Source: Ruminococcaceae bacterium FB2012 (GTDB lineage: Bacteria; Bacillota; Clostridia; Oscillospirales; Ruminococcaceae). Taken from it: a stretch of DNA of 59,693 nt. Each line of letters starts with the position of its first letter. The stretch's first letter is position 1. The translations under genes were made by a program, and so were the position numbers. The stretch is taken from assembly GCA_900104495.1 (NCBI GenBank), contig FMXS01000020.1, forward strand, positions 1 to 59,693, in the 5' to 3' direction. A model generated the notes under the pieces. That model made no database searches, was not told the origin of the DNA, and saw only the letters and a list, made by a program, of their open reading frames with translations. Shown here in pieces: positions 14,890-23,360 of this stretch.

Positions 14890-15183
14890 TCAATCAAGAA
14901 GCAAGACCTTCAAAGAGATCAGAGTATCACATTTTATATTGCTGCGCTTGGGCTTTACCGTCAGTATGACAGCGGCGGCGCAGATCACCGCGAACACCGC
15001 GCCCGTACCTACCGCGCCGGAGCGGAGCATATTCTCGCAGGCGCTGAGCTGAGCGCAGACTGCACACTCCTCGCCGCAGCAGTCGTGGACGGCATGAACG
15101 GCCTCAAAGACCGCCGAACCGAAGACCGTCAGCGCGAAGATCACCGCCAACAGGGCGGCTGTTCTTTTTATCCTTACGTTCAT
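14890..15183 (-). CDS. small Cys-containing membrane protein in the zur-znu operon
   Basis: This 97-residue protein has two transmembrane helices (about 9-29 and 58-78) separated by a loop with HAVHDCCGEECAVCAQLSAC, i.e. five Cys and two His likely facing outward. I start it at ATG 15183, just after the zur stop; a longer frame would run back into zur. It has no recognised family. Its place between zur and znuA and its metal-ligand cluster suggest a role in zinc handling. It is 55 nt upstream of znuA. Confidence 0.6.
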   Translation of the reverse strand: MNVRIKRTAALLAVIFALTVFGSAVFEAVHAVHDCCGEECAVCAQLSACENMLRSGAVGTGAVFAVICAAAVILTVKPKRSNIKCDTLISLKVLLLD

Positions 15184-15202
15184 TATGCTTTGCCTTTCCG
15201 TT

Positions 15203-15607
15203 TCACGACCTGCATTTCCCGCAGACGCCGGTAATGACCATTCCCGTGTCAATGGAGAATCCCTCGTCCTCAAGAAGGCTCTCGGTGAGCTTCTCCGAAG
15301 CTTCGTGATCCATATGCAGAAGCTCTCCGCAGACCCGGCATTTCAGATGCAGATGCTCGGCACAGTCATCGCTGTCGGTGAGCTGATAGACGAACTCCCG
15401 TCCGATGCCGTTGACCGTCCGCTTGACGCGGCCCTCAGCCACAAGCTCCTTTATTATACGGTAGGCTGTGCTTTCCGAGGGCGCCTTGGGACACTCGGGG
15501 TCGTTTTTCATCTCGCTGACGATCTCGGAAACAGTCAGCGCCCGGGAGCTGTTCCGCTCAAGAAAGCTGATGATCCGCTCGTGCGCGGCAGTTTTGTATT
15601 TAGCCAT
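15203..15607 (-). CDS. zur: Fur-family zinc regulator, Zur-like
   Basis: The 134-residue protein has the Fur winged-helix N-terminus (LTVSEIVSEM ... STAYRIIKELVAEGRVKR) and a C-terminal dimerisation domain. That domain has HLHLKCRVCGELLHMDH and a terminal CGKC, i.e. the two CxxC pairs of the structural zinc site. AAGGAGG sits 7 nt before ATG 15607; an in-frame start further upstream is less likely. It is the first gene of the zinc operon, so Zur rather than Fur or PerR is the best assignment, and it probably represses its own promoter at 15650-15678. Confidence 0.88.
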   Translation of the reverse strand: MAKYKTAAHERIISFLERNSSRALTVSEIVSEMKNDPECPKAPSESTAYRIIKELVAEGRVKRTVNGIGREFVYQLTDSDDCAEHLHLKCRVCGELLHMDHEASEKLTESLLEDEGFSIDTGMVITGVCGKCRS

Positions 15608-15649
15608 ATCCGCCCTCCTTTTGAATTTGACAGTAACTCTCAATTTCGC

Positions 15650-15678
15650 ATTATAGCACAGCCGAAAATAAATGTCAA
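15650..15678 (-). promoter_or_regulatory. promoter of the zur-znu operon
   Basis: TTGACA (15678-15673), a 17-nt spacer and TATAAT (15655-15650) lie 43 nt before zur. A Zur operator would be expected here; I cannot mark a convincing dyad by eye. Confidence 0.75.
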
Positions 15679-15729
15679 CCTCGTTTTTCCGTTCTTTACA
15701 ATTTGTTCACATTGCGGCGTAGCAAGCTG

Positions 15730-15758
15730 TTGAATTTTGCCGTTATATATGATATAAT
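15730..15758 (+). promoter_or_regulatory. promoter for the oxidoreductase gene
   Basis: TTGAAT, a 17-nt spacer and TATAAT are followed by the ribosome site GGAGG before ATG 15803. Confidence 0.7.
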
Positions 15759-15802
15759 AGTATACGGATGAAAAATGTCATTTATGAACGGAGGTAATCA
15801 CT

Positions 15803-16759
15803 ATGGTAAAATTCGGTATCATCGGCGCGGGAGGCATTTCGGCGGCCTTCGCAAAGGCGGCAGCTGTCACCGAGGGCGTTCAGATCGCCGCAGTTGCGGC
15901 TCAGGATATGAAACGGGCCCAGCGCTTTGCGGCGGAGCACCGCATCCCTCACGCCTTCGGCAACTATGCTCAGATCCTCTCGGACAGGGCCGTGGATGCG
16001 GTATACATCGGCAACACCACAAATTTTCACTACAACTGCATCAAGATGTGCCTTGCCGCCGGGAAGCACGTCCTCTGCGAAAAAGCAATGGTCGAGACCG
16101 AAGCCAAGGCCCAGGAATGCTTTGACTTAGCCAGGGGCAAGGGGCTGTTCCTTATGGAGGCTATGTGGTCCCGGTTCCTGCCGAAAACTCAGAAGGTGCG
16201 GGATTGGGTCCTGGGCGGACGCATCGGGAACGTCACCGGCGTTCAGGCGACAATCGGCGGATGTTTCGACAAGGACCCCGGCAACCGCTTCTACTCTCCG
16301 GCGCTCGGCGGCGGAGCTATGTACGACCTGGGAGTTTATCCCATCGAGCTGATCCCATATTTCACGGGACTGGACATCACCGCTTATTCGGCGAAGGTGA
16401 TCCGTGCCGCCACCGGTGTGGACGAGAGCATCAGCCTTACTCTCGACCTTGAAGGCACTCCCGCCCACGCAATGATAAGCTTCAACGCCGCCCTTCCCGG
16501 GGACTGCTGGATCTACGGAGAGAACGGCTGTATCAAGATCCCGCATTTCCATTGGGGAAGCGAAGCCGTCCTTTACGGCCCGGATATGAAAGAGACCGAG
16601 CATTTCTCTCAGCCCGAGGAAAACGGTATGCGCTTTGAGATAGCCGAAGCCGTTCATTGCATCACCGAGCAGTACAGCACCAGCGACATCGCCACCCCGG
16701 AAATGACGATCACGGCCTGCCGCATCTACGACAGCGTGCTGGGCAAAAAGAAAGACTGA
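15803..16759 (+). CDS. Gfo/Idh/MocA-family NAD(P)-dependent oxidoreductase
   Basis: The 318-residue protein has an N-terminal Rossmann fold (MVKFGIIGAGGISAAFAKA) and the family motif after the fifth strand, here HVLCEKAMVETEAKA (usually EKP). A C-terminal alpha/beta domain contains GGGAMYDLGVYPIELI, where the family's catalytic Asp/His segment lies. Such enzymes oxidise or reduce sugars, inositols or dihydrodiols. The substrate cannot be told from sequence. GGAGG lies 9 nt before the ATG. It appears to be transcribed on its own. Confidence 0.88.
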   Translation: MVKFGIIGAGGISAAFAKAAAVTEGVQIAAVAAQDMKRAQRFAAEHRIPHAFGNYAQILSDRAVDAVYIGNTTNFHYNCIKMCLAAGKHVLCEKAMVETEAKAQECFDLARGKGLFLMEAMWSRFLPKTQKVRDWVLGGRIGNVTGVQATIGGCFDKDPGNRFYSPALGGGAMYDLGVYPIELIPYFTGLDITAYSAKVIRAATGVDESISLTLDLEGTPAHAMISFNAALPGDCWIYGENGCIKIPHFHWGSEAVLYGPDMKETEHFSQPEENGMRFEIAEAVHCITEQYSTSDIATPEMTITACRIYDSVLGKKKD

Positions 16760-16765
16760 CATCTA

Positions 16766-16793
16766 TTGACATTTAAAAACAGTATGATATAAT
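16766..16793 (+). promoter_or_regulatory. promoter for the lipid kinase unit
   Basis: TTGACA, a 16-nt spacer and TATAAT are followed by a short GGGCG/CGCCC hairpin (16813-16826) in the leader. Confidence 0.65.
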
Positions 16794-16856
16794 TGATATA
16801 ATGGATCATTATGGGCGTCCACGCCCGCTCAGTATACTGTAAGAAGGATGACATCA

Positions 16857-17825
16857 ATGAAGAAACTGCTGTTCGTATTCAATCCCCACTCAGGCAAGGG
16901 GCTTATCAAAAACAATCTCTGCGATATAATCAACATCTTCACCCGCGGCGGCTATGAGGTCACGGCTTATCCCACTCAAGCCAAAAACGACGGCATGAAC
17001 AAGATCAAAAACGACGGCAACAGATACGACGTTATCGTGGTCTCCGGCGGTGACGGCACTCTCAGCGAGGCCGTCAAGGGAATGATGGCAATGGGCAGCA
17101 AGGTGCCTCTTGGCTACATCCCCGCGGGTTCCACCAACGACTTCGCCTCCAGCATGGATATCCCGAAGGATATGCGCCGTGCCGCAAGAGCTATCGTCAA
17201 GGGCGTGACCTTCGACTACGATGTGGGCGAGTTCAACGGGGAGTATTATGTCTATGTGGCGGCCTTCGGAGTTTTCACCGACCTCACCTACGAGACCTCT
17301 CAGAAATGGAAAAACCGCATCGGCTATATGGCCTATGTCGGCGAGGCCATCAAGCGTCTGCCTACCTATACGGGGCATAAGCTGAAGGTGGAGTACGACG
17401 GCGGCTCGGTGGAAGGCAGCTTCATCCTCGGGCTGATAACCAACACCACCTCTGTGGGCGGACTGCGGCGGCTCATCGCAGACGGCGTTTCCTTTGACGA
17501 CGGGCTTTTTGAAGTCACGCTGGTAAAGACCCCCTCGGGACCGCTGGCGCTTCAAAGTCTGCTTCGGGAGGCGGCACTGAACAAGCTCTCCGAGAAGAAT
17601 TTCGTCACCTTCCGCACCTCAAAACTGACTATGACCTTTGAAGAGGATATGTCCTGGACTTTGGACGGCGAAGCGGGCGGCATCCACAGGACGGTTTCGA
17701 TACGCAATCACAAGCAGGCCGTCAGCTTCATAATCATGCCCGATGACAAGACCGCCGAGCAGCAGCTGGTCCACGCTCTCGACGACAAGAAGAACGGCAG
17801 CGAGGAAAAACAGGATGAAAATTGA
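16857..17825 (+). CDS. diacylglycerol/lipid kinase family protein
   Basis: The 322-residue protein carries the catalytic domain of the DAGK/YegS/DgkB family: FNPHSGKG at the start, the nucleotide loop VSGGDGTLSEAVKG, and GYIPAGSTNDFASS. The C-terminal beta-sandwich ends with a typical WTLDGEAGG segment. It phosphorylates diacylglycerol or a related lipid with ATP at the inner membrane face. ATG 16857 is preferred to ATG 16848, because the latter overlaps the AAGG ribosome site. Its end overlaps the next small membrane protein gene by 11 nt. Confidence 0.88.
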   Translation: MKKLLFVFNPHSGKGLIKNNLCDIINIFTRGGYEVTAYPTQAKNDGMNKIKNDGNRYDVIVVSGGDGTLSEAVKGMMAMGSKVPLGYIPAGSTNDFASSMDIPKDMRRAARAIVKGVTFDYDVGEFNGEYYVYVAAFGVFTDLTYETSQKWKNRIGYMAYVGEAIKRLPTYTGHKLKVEYDGGSVEGSFILGLITNTTSVGGLRRLIADGVSFDDGLFEVTLVKTPSGPLALQSLLREAALNKLSEKNFVTFRTSKLTMTFEEDMSWTLDGEAGGIHRTVSIRNHKQAVSFIIMPDDKTAEQQLVHALDDKKNGSEEKQDEN

Positions 17826-18006
17826 TCTGAAAAAGCTGGTCATATCCCTGCTGCTGTGGACGGCCCTCAACGCGGGGCTTGTGGTACTGTTTGAAACAGC
17901 CGTCGGCAGCGTCGCCGCAGAGGTCATAGCCTCCACGGCGTTTTCCCTGCTTTGGGTGCTGTTCGCGGTGATATTCTGCCGTAAGGCCGAGGCCTCGGAG
18001 GAGTAA
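17815..18006 (+). CDS. small two-helix membrane protein
   Basis: This 63-residue protein starts with MKIDLKK. It has two transmembrane helices (about 7-27 and 36-55) and an acidic tail. The start at 17815 lies inside the end of the lipid kinase gene, with CAGG nearby, which implies translational coupling. It has no recognised family. Its GGAGGAG end supplies the ribosome site for rlmA. Confidence 0.6.
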   Translation: MKIDLKKLVISLLLWTALNAGLVVLFETAVGSVAAEVIASTAFSLLWVLFAVIFCRKAEASEE

Positions 18007-18834
18007 ATGTATATCTGTCCGATATGTAAAAAGAGGCTGAAACTGTCCGAAAAATCGTACATTTGCCAAAATCGGCACTGCTTTGACATCGCGGCGAAGG
18101 GCTATGTCAACCTGCTGACCACCAAAGGGCGGGACCCTTCCAAAGCAGGCGACGACAAGCTGATGCTCCGCTCCCGGACGGATTTTCTCGACTCGGGAGC
18201 CTACGCTCCCCTGGCGGACAGGCTCTGCGAGCTGCTCTCACGGCTGACAAAGGATATGAAACAGCCCTTCATCATCGACAGCGGCTGCGGAGAAGGCTAT
18301 TACACCGTAAGGCTGGCCCGGGCGATCCCCAAAGCGGCAGTGTACGGCATCGAACTGTCGAAGAACGGCGCTGCTCACGCGGCCTCCCGTGCGAGAGCCG
18401 CGGACTGCGGGAATGTTAAATTTGCGGCGGCATCGGCCTTCGCCCTTCCCTTCCGGGACGGCTTCGCGGATGCGGTCATATCCGTGTTCGCGCCGGTGTC
18501 CAACGACGAATATTCACGGGTGCTGAGGCCGGGCGGGAGGCTTATAATCGTCTCCCCCACCGAACGGCACCTTTTCGGGCTGAAAGCCCTGCTCTACGAC
18601 GAGCCCTACGAAAACAAGCCAAATCATTACAGCCTGCGCTGCTTCGGGCTTGAAGAAGAACAGCGCCTGGAATACACCTTCACTCTCACCACCGACAAGC
18701 AGGCCGCCGACCTTTTCGCAATGACGCCCTACTATTACAAGACCTCCCCGGAGGCGAAAGAGCGTCTGAAAGACTGCGCCCCCCTCGACACCGAGGCGGG
18801 GTTTCTGATACAGGTATATCGGCGGATCATCTGA
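18007..18834 (+). CDS. rlmA: 23S rRNA (guanine-N1)-methyltransferase, RlmA family
   Basis: The 275-residue protein starts with a zinc-binding module typical of RlmA: CPICKKRL ... YICQNRHCFD (three Cys, one His), then AAKGYVNLL. A class I SAM-dependent methyltransferase domain follows, with motif I DSGCGEGYYT and a later motif VISVFAPVSNDEYSRVLRPG. RlmA enzymes methylate G745 or G748 in 23S rRNA helix 35; which position applies here is not clear. The ATG immediately follows the stop of the small membrane protein gene. Confidence 0.9.
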   Translation: MYICPICKKRLKLSEKSYICQNRHCFDIAAKGYVNLLTTKGRDPSKAGDDKLMLRSRTDFLDSGAYAPLADRLCELLSRLTKDMKQPFIIDSGCGEGYYTVRLARAIPKAAVYGIELSKNGAAHAASRARAADCGNVKFAAASAFALPFRDGFADAVISVFAPVSNDEYSRVLRPGGRLIIVSPTERHLFGLKALLYDEPYENKPNHYSLRCFGLEEEQRLEYTFTLTTDKQAADLFAMTPYYYKTSPEAKERLKDCAPLDTEAGFLIQVYRRII

Positions 18835-18870
18835 ATCGGAGCCGTAAAAAATCAGCACAAGGAGAACGTT

Positions 18871-19833
18871 ATGGACAGAATCTTCTGCAAAGGATATACC
18901 TGGGGATTTTTCTCGGGGTCGGGCACCTTCCAGACCGAAGAGGCGGAGCGCTCAATGGAGCGGCTGGCTTCCCTGGGACCGGACTGGATCTGCATCCCCG
19001 TGAACTGCTTTCAAGAGAACTTTTATTCCCTTACCGTGTTCTCCCTCTTCGGCAGGACTCAGACCGATGAGGATGTGGCCTTCGCGGTGAACAAGGCCAA
19101 AAGCCTGGGACTAAAGGTCTGCCTCAAGCCTATGGTGGACTGCCTTGACCGCTCCTGGCGGGCAAGGATAGACTTCCCCCACGAAAACCCCTTCTACCTG
19201 GAACGCTGGTTCGCAAGCTATACGCGGTTCATGCTCCACTATGCTAAACTGGCGGAGCGCCTGGGCTGCGAAATGCTCTGCACCGGATGCGAAATGGCGG
19301 GTATGGACAAGAACTCCGCCCGCTGTCTCGAAGTCATCGCTGCGGTGCGGAAGGTCTACAGCGGGATCGTGATGCACAACATCAATCACGGTGACGAGCT
19401 TCGCTTCGACTGGCTGGGAGCCGTGGACATCATCGGCATCTCGGCTTACTATCCCGTTTCAACCGAGGATGATAACAGCCTTGAAATGATGCGCTCCCGC
19501 TGGGCGGAGCATATCGTCAAGGCGGAAAAGTGTCACGAAAAATACGGCCGCCCGGTGATGTTCGCCGAGATAGGCGTCAGAAACGAACACGGATGCACCC
19601 GCTATCCCTGGGACTTCCACGACCGTCCCGAAATGCCCTCCGACGAGCAGGAGCAGGCGGATTTCTACGAATCCGCAATGGAAGCCAGCTGGGATAAGCC
19701 CTGGTTCAGCGGATACTTCTGGTGGGACTGGAAGGCCAAGCTCCCGCCCATAGAAAAGGCTCACGAAAACCGTGATTTCACTGTCTACGGCAAGAAGGCC
19801 GAAGAAGTGCTGAAAAGGTGGTACACCAAATAA
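18871..19833 (+). CDS. GH113-like glycoside hydrolase (candidate beta-mannanase)
   Basis: This 320-residue cytoplasmic protein (no signal peptide) has the TIM-barrel pattern of glycoside hydrolase family 113. It has FCKGYTWGF at the first strand, a general acid/base candidate Glu in LCTGCEMAGM, and a nucleophile candidate Glu in VMFAEIGVRN. A Trp-rich eighth strand, GYFWWDWKAK, follows. GH113 enzymes cleave beta-1,4-mannans. A cytoplasmic location suggests action on imported mannooligosaccharides. It has a strong ribosome site (AAGGAGAACGTT before the ATG). A hairpin follows the stop. Confidence 0.75.
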   Translation: MDRIFCKGYTWGFFSGSGTFQTEEAERSMERLASLGPDWICIPVNCFQENFYSLTVFSLFGRTQTDEDVAFAVNKAKSLGLKVCLKPMVDCLDRSWRARIDFPHENPFYLERWFASYTRFMLHYAKLAERLGCEMLCTGCEMAGMDKNSARCLEVIAAVRKVYSGIVMHNINHGDELRFDWLGAVDIIGISAYYPVSTEDDNSLEMMRSRWAEHIVKAEKCHEKYGRPVMFAEIGVRNEHGCTRYPWDFHDRPEMPSDEQEQADFYESAMEASWDKPWFSGYFWWDWKAKLPPIEKAHENRDFTVYGKKAEEVLKRWYTK

Positions 19834-19855
19834 AACGGGGATGACTGTCCCCGTT
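19834..19855 (+). terminator. hairpin after the GH113-like gene
   Basis: AACGGGGA and TCCCCGTT form a perfect stem directly after the stop codon. There is no T-run, so it may stabilise the mRNA end rather than terminate. Confidence 0.4.
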
Positions 19856-19875
19856 AAGAGAAAGGCGGTGAGGAT

Positions 19876-21039
19876 ATGGCTATCAGAAAGGATAAAGATT
19901 ACGTCATCGACGTTGCGAAACAGCACAAGTATCGCAACCAGTCGGAGGAGTATCACAAGAAGTATCTCAAATGGCGCACGGACCCGAAAAACCCCTTCGG
20001 CTACACCTTTGTCCACGACAGCCGCATCCGCACCTATGTTGACGGCGAGGGCTTCATCGAGGAGACCGCCGAGACAAACGAGCGCACGGCGCTGAAAAAC
20101 TGCTACCGCGTCATGGCGGCGGCCCTGCTTATCATGATCGCCGTGGCATTTGTACGCTATCTTGTCATGGCGCTGGTATTCGGCATCTCCTATGCAGGAA
20201 GGACTTATCACTCGGAGCTTTCGACGGACGGCTTCACGCTGTCGCCGAATGCCGCTTATGTTATGCTGATACTGAACGTGCTGGAGTATCTGCTGCCGAT
20301 AATCTTCCTGAAATCTGCCACCCGTATGCCCACGAAGATCGCTGTTCCTCTCCGCAGGAGCCAGAAGGTCTCCACGGTCAGCTCGGTGGTGATGATGCTT
20401 GTCATTATGGCGATCGGAAGAGTCGTCAACAATATTCTGGCAAAGGTTCTCAATTATGTCAGCATAGATATTCCCTACTACGACTATATCAAGGTCTCCT
20501 CGCCCACCGCCGAACTTATCTGCGGACTGGGCCAGCACGTTCTGATCGCGGTGCTTACCGAGATCATCCTGCGGGGGTATCTGTTACAGATGATGCGCCA
20601 GTTCGGCGACGAATTCGCGGTGTTCATCACTGCCCTTGCGGGCAGCATGATGCTCTACGACCTTACTCAGGCAGGATATATGTTCTGCGTCGGGATCTAC
20701 ACCGGCACCGTCACCTTGCGCTCGGGCTCCATAAAGAACGCCTGCATAATGCGGATAATCGCACGGTATCTGAACTATATACTGACATTCATCTCAAGCC
20801 TTGTGGGAGTATACCGGGGCACCGTGATCGACCTCACAGCCTGCGGAGTGATACTGATGCTGGCGATACCCGTTTATATCAAGCTGGTAAAGCGCCGCAG
20901 GTGGAGCTTTGACGTCAGCAGCGCCGAGACCTCGATCTCCCGCGGCGAAAAATTTAGAATGATGACTACCTCTCCCATTTTCTGGGGCTGGCTGCTGTCT
21001 GCGGTGGGGATGTCCGTGCTGCTGCTGAGGATAATCTGA
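19876..21039 (+). CDS. CPBP-like membrane protein with degenerate active site
   Basis: The 387-residue protein has a charged N-terminal domain (about 1-75) and about eight transmembrane helices. The segment LTEIILRGYLLQMM (about 230) aligns with motif 1 of CPBP (Abi) intramembrane proteases, EExxxRG, but the first Glu is Thr. The later His motifs are not evident either. It is thus either a non-catalytic CPBP relative or a diverged one. It precedes tadA with a 1-nt overlap (TGATG). Its function is not known. Confidence 0.65.
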   Translation: MAIRKDKDYVIDVAKQHKYRNQSEEYHKKYLKWRTDPKNPFGYTFVHDSRIRTYVDGEGFIEETAETNERTALKNCYRVMAAALLIMIAVAFVRYLVMALVFGISYAGRTYHSELSTDGFTLSPNAAYVMLILNVLEYLLPIIFLKSATRMPTKIAVPLRRSQKVSTVSSVVMMLVIMAIGRVVNNILAKVLNYVSIDIPYYDYIKVSSPTAELICGLGQHVLIAVLTEIILRGYLLQMMRQFGDEFAVFITALAGSMMLYDLTQAGYMFCVGIYTGTVTLRSGSIKNACIMRIIARYLNYILTFISSLVGVYRGTVIDLTACGVILMLAIPVYIKLVKRRRWSFDVSSAETSISRGEKFRMMTTSPIFWGWLLSAVGMSVLLLRII

Positions 21040-21533
21040 TGAACGACGAGTTTTATATGAAAAGAGCCTTAGAGCTTGCCGCTCTCGCTGCCGCTCAGGG
21101 AGAAGTCCCCGTGGGGGCAGTGGTGGTGAAGCAGTCCACCGGGGAGATAGTGGGCGAGGGCTACAACCGCCGTGAAACGGACAAAACCCCTCTTGCTCAC
21201 GCGGAGATCATCGCGATAAACGAAGCCAGCCGCCGCCTCGGAGGCTGGAGACTGGTTGACTGCGCTCTCTACGTCACGCTGGAGCCCTGCCCCATGTGCG
21301 CGGGAGCAGTCATAAACTCCCGGGTGGAACGGCTGGTCTACGGAGCCTCCGATCCCAAAGCCGGAAGCTGCGGCTCGGTGACGGACCTGTTCTCCTATCC
21401 CTACAACCACATCCCGCCCATTGAGCGGGGCATCCTCGCCGAAGAATGCGCATCAGTGCTGACGGAGTTTTTCAGACAGCTGCGGGAGAGGAAAAATGCT
21501 CTGAAAAATATTTCTCAGATCACGGATCGGTGA
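21039..21533 (+). CDS. tadA: tRNA-specific adenosine deaminase
   Basis: The 164-residue protein converts adenosine to inosine at the wobble position of tRNA-Arg(ACG). It has the zinc-deaminase motifs: HAEIIAI with the catalytic Glu, and PCPMCAGAVI with two Cys zinc ligands. The family-typical end of the core, VYGASDPKAG, is also present. Length is normal. The ATG overlaps the stop of the CPBP-like gene. The mgtE promoter begins at its stop codon. Confidence 0.93.
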   Translation: MNDEFYMKRALELAALAAAQGEVPVGAVVVKQSTGEIVGEGYNRRETDKTPLAHAEIIAINEASRRLGGWRLVDCALYVTLEPCPMCAGAVINSRVERLVYGASDPKAGSCGSVTDLFSYPYNHIPPIERGILAEECASVLTEFFRQLRERKNALKNISQITDR

Positions 21534-21562
21534 TTGACATTTTATAAGAAACGTAGTATAAT
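21534..21562 (+). promoter_or_regulatory. promoter of the mgtE leader
   Basis: TTGACA (21534-21539), a 17-nt spacer and TATAAT (21557-21562) are a full consensus. It lies about 300 nt before mgtE, which leaves a long untranslated leader. Confidence 0.85.
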
Positions 21563-21564
21563 AT

Positions 21565-21802
21565 AGTAGACGGCAAAGATGTTCTGACGGTTCCCGCTCG
21601 CGAGCGGTCTGTGTCGGAGATCCGATGTCGTCTGCTGAAAATAATATACCGACAAACAATGTGAGGTGAAAATAATGACAGGCAGTGACAGCTGCGACTC
21701 ATGCGGGCGATGGCGAAGCATTTCATATGTATACTATCCCGGGGAGCGGCGAATGCTGCGTCCTCTTGTTTGCCGATAGTATAAAATCCATGAAATAAGC
21801 CA
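21565..21802 (+). ncRNA. structured mgtE leader, candidate metal-sensing riboswitch
   Basis: The ~240-nt leader holds several stems. AGACGGCA (about 21568) pairs with TGTCGTCT (21626-21633), enclosing CCGCTCG/CGAGCGG (21594-21607) and TCGGAGATCCGA (21614-21625). A second domain is closed by TTTCAT ... ATGAAA and ATACTATC/GATAGTAT (about 21720-21798). GAGGTGAAAATAATG near 21661 resembles the M-box (ykoK) core AAGGTGATTTTTAATG, but the M-box 5' signature is not evident. Upstream of a magnesium transporter and followed by a terminator, an Mg2+ sensor is likely; the class is uncertain. Confidence 0.55.
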
Positions 21803-21836
21803 AAGCCCTCGGAGCCGCCTTGCCCGGGGGCTTTTT
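21803..21836 (+). terminator. intrinsic terminator (attenuator) before mgtE
   Basis: AAGCCCTCGG (21803-21812) pairs with CCGGGGGCTT (21824-21833), followed by TTTT. It lies between the leader RNA and the mgtE ribosome site, so it would stop transcription before the gene unless the leader folds otherwise. Confidence 0.8.
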
Positions 21837-21873
21837 CGTCCGTTTCAAACTATATGAAACGGAGTGATAAGCA

Positions 21874-23277
21874 ATGAACGAGACTACGATCAACGAAAGG
21901 CCGGAATACGTTGAAGAGATAATAAAGCTGATAAAAGGCAACGATTCCCCCAAGACCCTTTCCGAAAAACTGAAGGACTACCACGGCAGCGACCTTGCCG
22001 ACGCGCTGGAGCAGCTCTCCTCTGCCGAGAGGAGAAAGCTCTTTAGGATATGTCCCGCCGCGCTGGTGGCCGAGGCCTTTGAGTACCTCGACGAAGAAGC
22101 GGCAGGCGCCTGCCTTGACGAAATGGACATCAAGCGGGCCGCCGCGGTCATCTCCGGGCTGGAGACCGACACCGCCTCCGCCGTATTGCATACCGTCCCC
22201 AAGGAAAAACGTCTGCTGATGATCGACGAGCTTCCCGAGGACGTTAAAAACGAGATAAGGCTCATTGCCTCCTTCGACGAGGACGAGATCGGCAGCAGGA
22301 TGACCACAAACTGTATCGTCATCCGGGAGAACCTTTCCGTTAAGGAGGCTATGAACGAGCTGGTCCGCCAAGCCGAGGACAACGACAACATCTCCACCAT
22401 TTTCGTCACCGACGAAAACGAGGAATTCTTCGGCGCCATCGATTTAAAGGACTTGATAACCGCCCGAAGCTCCGCCAAACTCACGGACCTTATCGCCACC
22501 AGCTTCCCTTACGTCTACGCTCAGGAGAGCATCGACGACTGTATCGAAAAGCTGAAGGACTATTCCGAGGATTCTATCCCGGTCCTGGATAACAACAGCC
22601 GTCTGCTGGGCGTCATCACCGCCCGGAGCGTCATCGAAGTCGTTGACGACGAAATGGGCGAGGACTATGCCCGTCTCGCCGGTCTGACCGCAGAAGAGGA
22701 TCTGAACGAACCCCTCCGTGAGAGCATGAAAAAGCGCCTGCCCTGGCTGCTGATACTCCTCGGCTTGGGTATGCTGGTGTCCAGCGTGGTGGGCGTGTTC
22801 GAGCAGGTCATCGCACAGCTGACCATAATCATGGCATTCCAGTCGCTGATACTGGACATGGCCGGAAACGTGGGAACTCAGTCCCTGGCGGTGACTATCC
22901 GGGTGCTTATGGACGAAAACCTCACCTTCCGACAGAAGGCGCACCTTGTCACCAAGGAAATGCGGGTGGGACTCTTCAACGGCATACTGCTGGGTTCGGT
23001 CTCCTTCCTGTTTGTGGGGCTGTATATCCACTTCTTCAAGCAAAAGGCTTTGGGCTTTTCCTTTGCGGTCTCGGGATGCATAGGCATCTCGCTGATACTG
23101 GCAATGCTGATCTCCAGCGCCGTAGGCACGCTGATACCTCTGTTCTTCAAGAAGATCAAGGTGGACCCCGCCGTGGCCTCCGGCCCGCTGATAACCACCG
23201 TCAACGACCTTGTGGCGGTAGTTACCTACTACGGTCTGAGCGGGTTCCTTCTGATAGGCGTTTTCGGTTTCGCCTAA
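21874..23277 (+). CDS. mgtE: magnesium transporter MgtE
   Basis: The 467-residue protein has the three MgtE parts. The first is an N-terminal helical superfamily domain (about 20-130, rich in acidic residues that sense Mg2+). The second is a pair of CBS domains (about 140-265, DDCIEKLKDYSEDSIPVLD within the second). The third is a five-helix pore domain (about 290-467) with the conserved VGVFEQVIAQL and DMAGNVGTQSLAV segments. It is a cytoplasmic-Mg2+-gated Mg2+ channel in the membrane. GGAG lies 9 nt before the ATG. Expression is probably controlled by the attenuated leader. Confidence 0.93.
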   Translation: MNETTINERPEYVEEIIKLIKGNDSPKTLSEKLKDYHGSDLADALEQLSSAERRKLFRICPAALVAEAFEYLDEEAAGACLDEMDIKRAAAVISGLETDTASAVLHTVPKEKRLLMIDELPEDVKNEIRLIASFDEDEIGSRMTTNCIVIRENLSVKEAMNELVRQAEDNDNISTIFVTDENEEFFGAIDLKDLITARSSAKLTDLIATSFPYVYAQESIDDCIEKLKDYSEDSIPVLDNNSRLLGVITARSVIEVVDDEMGEDYARLAGLTAEEDLNEPLRESMKKRLPWLLILLGLGMLVSSVVGVFEQVIAQLTIIMAFQSLILDMAGNVGTQSLAVTIRVLMDENLTFRQKAHLVTKEMRVGLFNGILLGSVSFLFVGLYIHFFKQKALGFSFAVSGCIGISLILAMLISSAVGTLIPLFFKKIKVDPAVASGPLITTVNDLVAVVTYYGLSGFLLIGVFGFA

Positions 23278-23304
23278 AAAGCAGAGGACGTTCCTGCATA
23301 AGAA

Positions 23305-23350
23305 AAATACCCGTTCGGGTGCCGAACAGTTCGGCTCCGAACGGGTATTT
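23305..23350. terminator. bidirectional terminator between mgtE and the serine hydrolase
   Basis: AAATACCCGTTCGG (23305-23318) pairs perfectly with CCGAACGGGTATTT (23337-23350), with A- and T-runs at both ends. It serves both converging genes. Confidence 0.8.
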
Positions 23351-23360
23351 GCTTTGTCTG

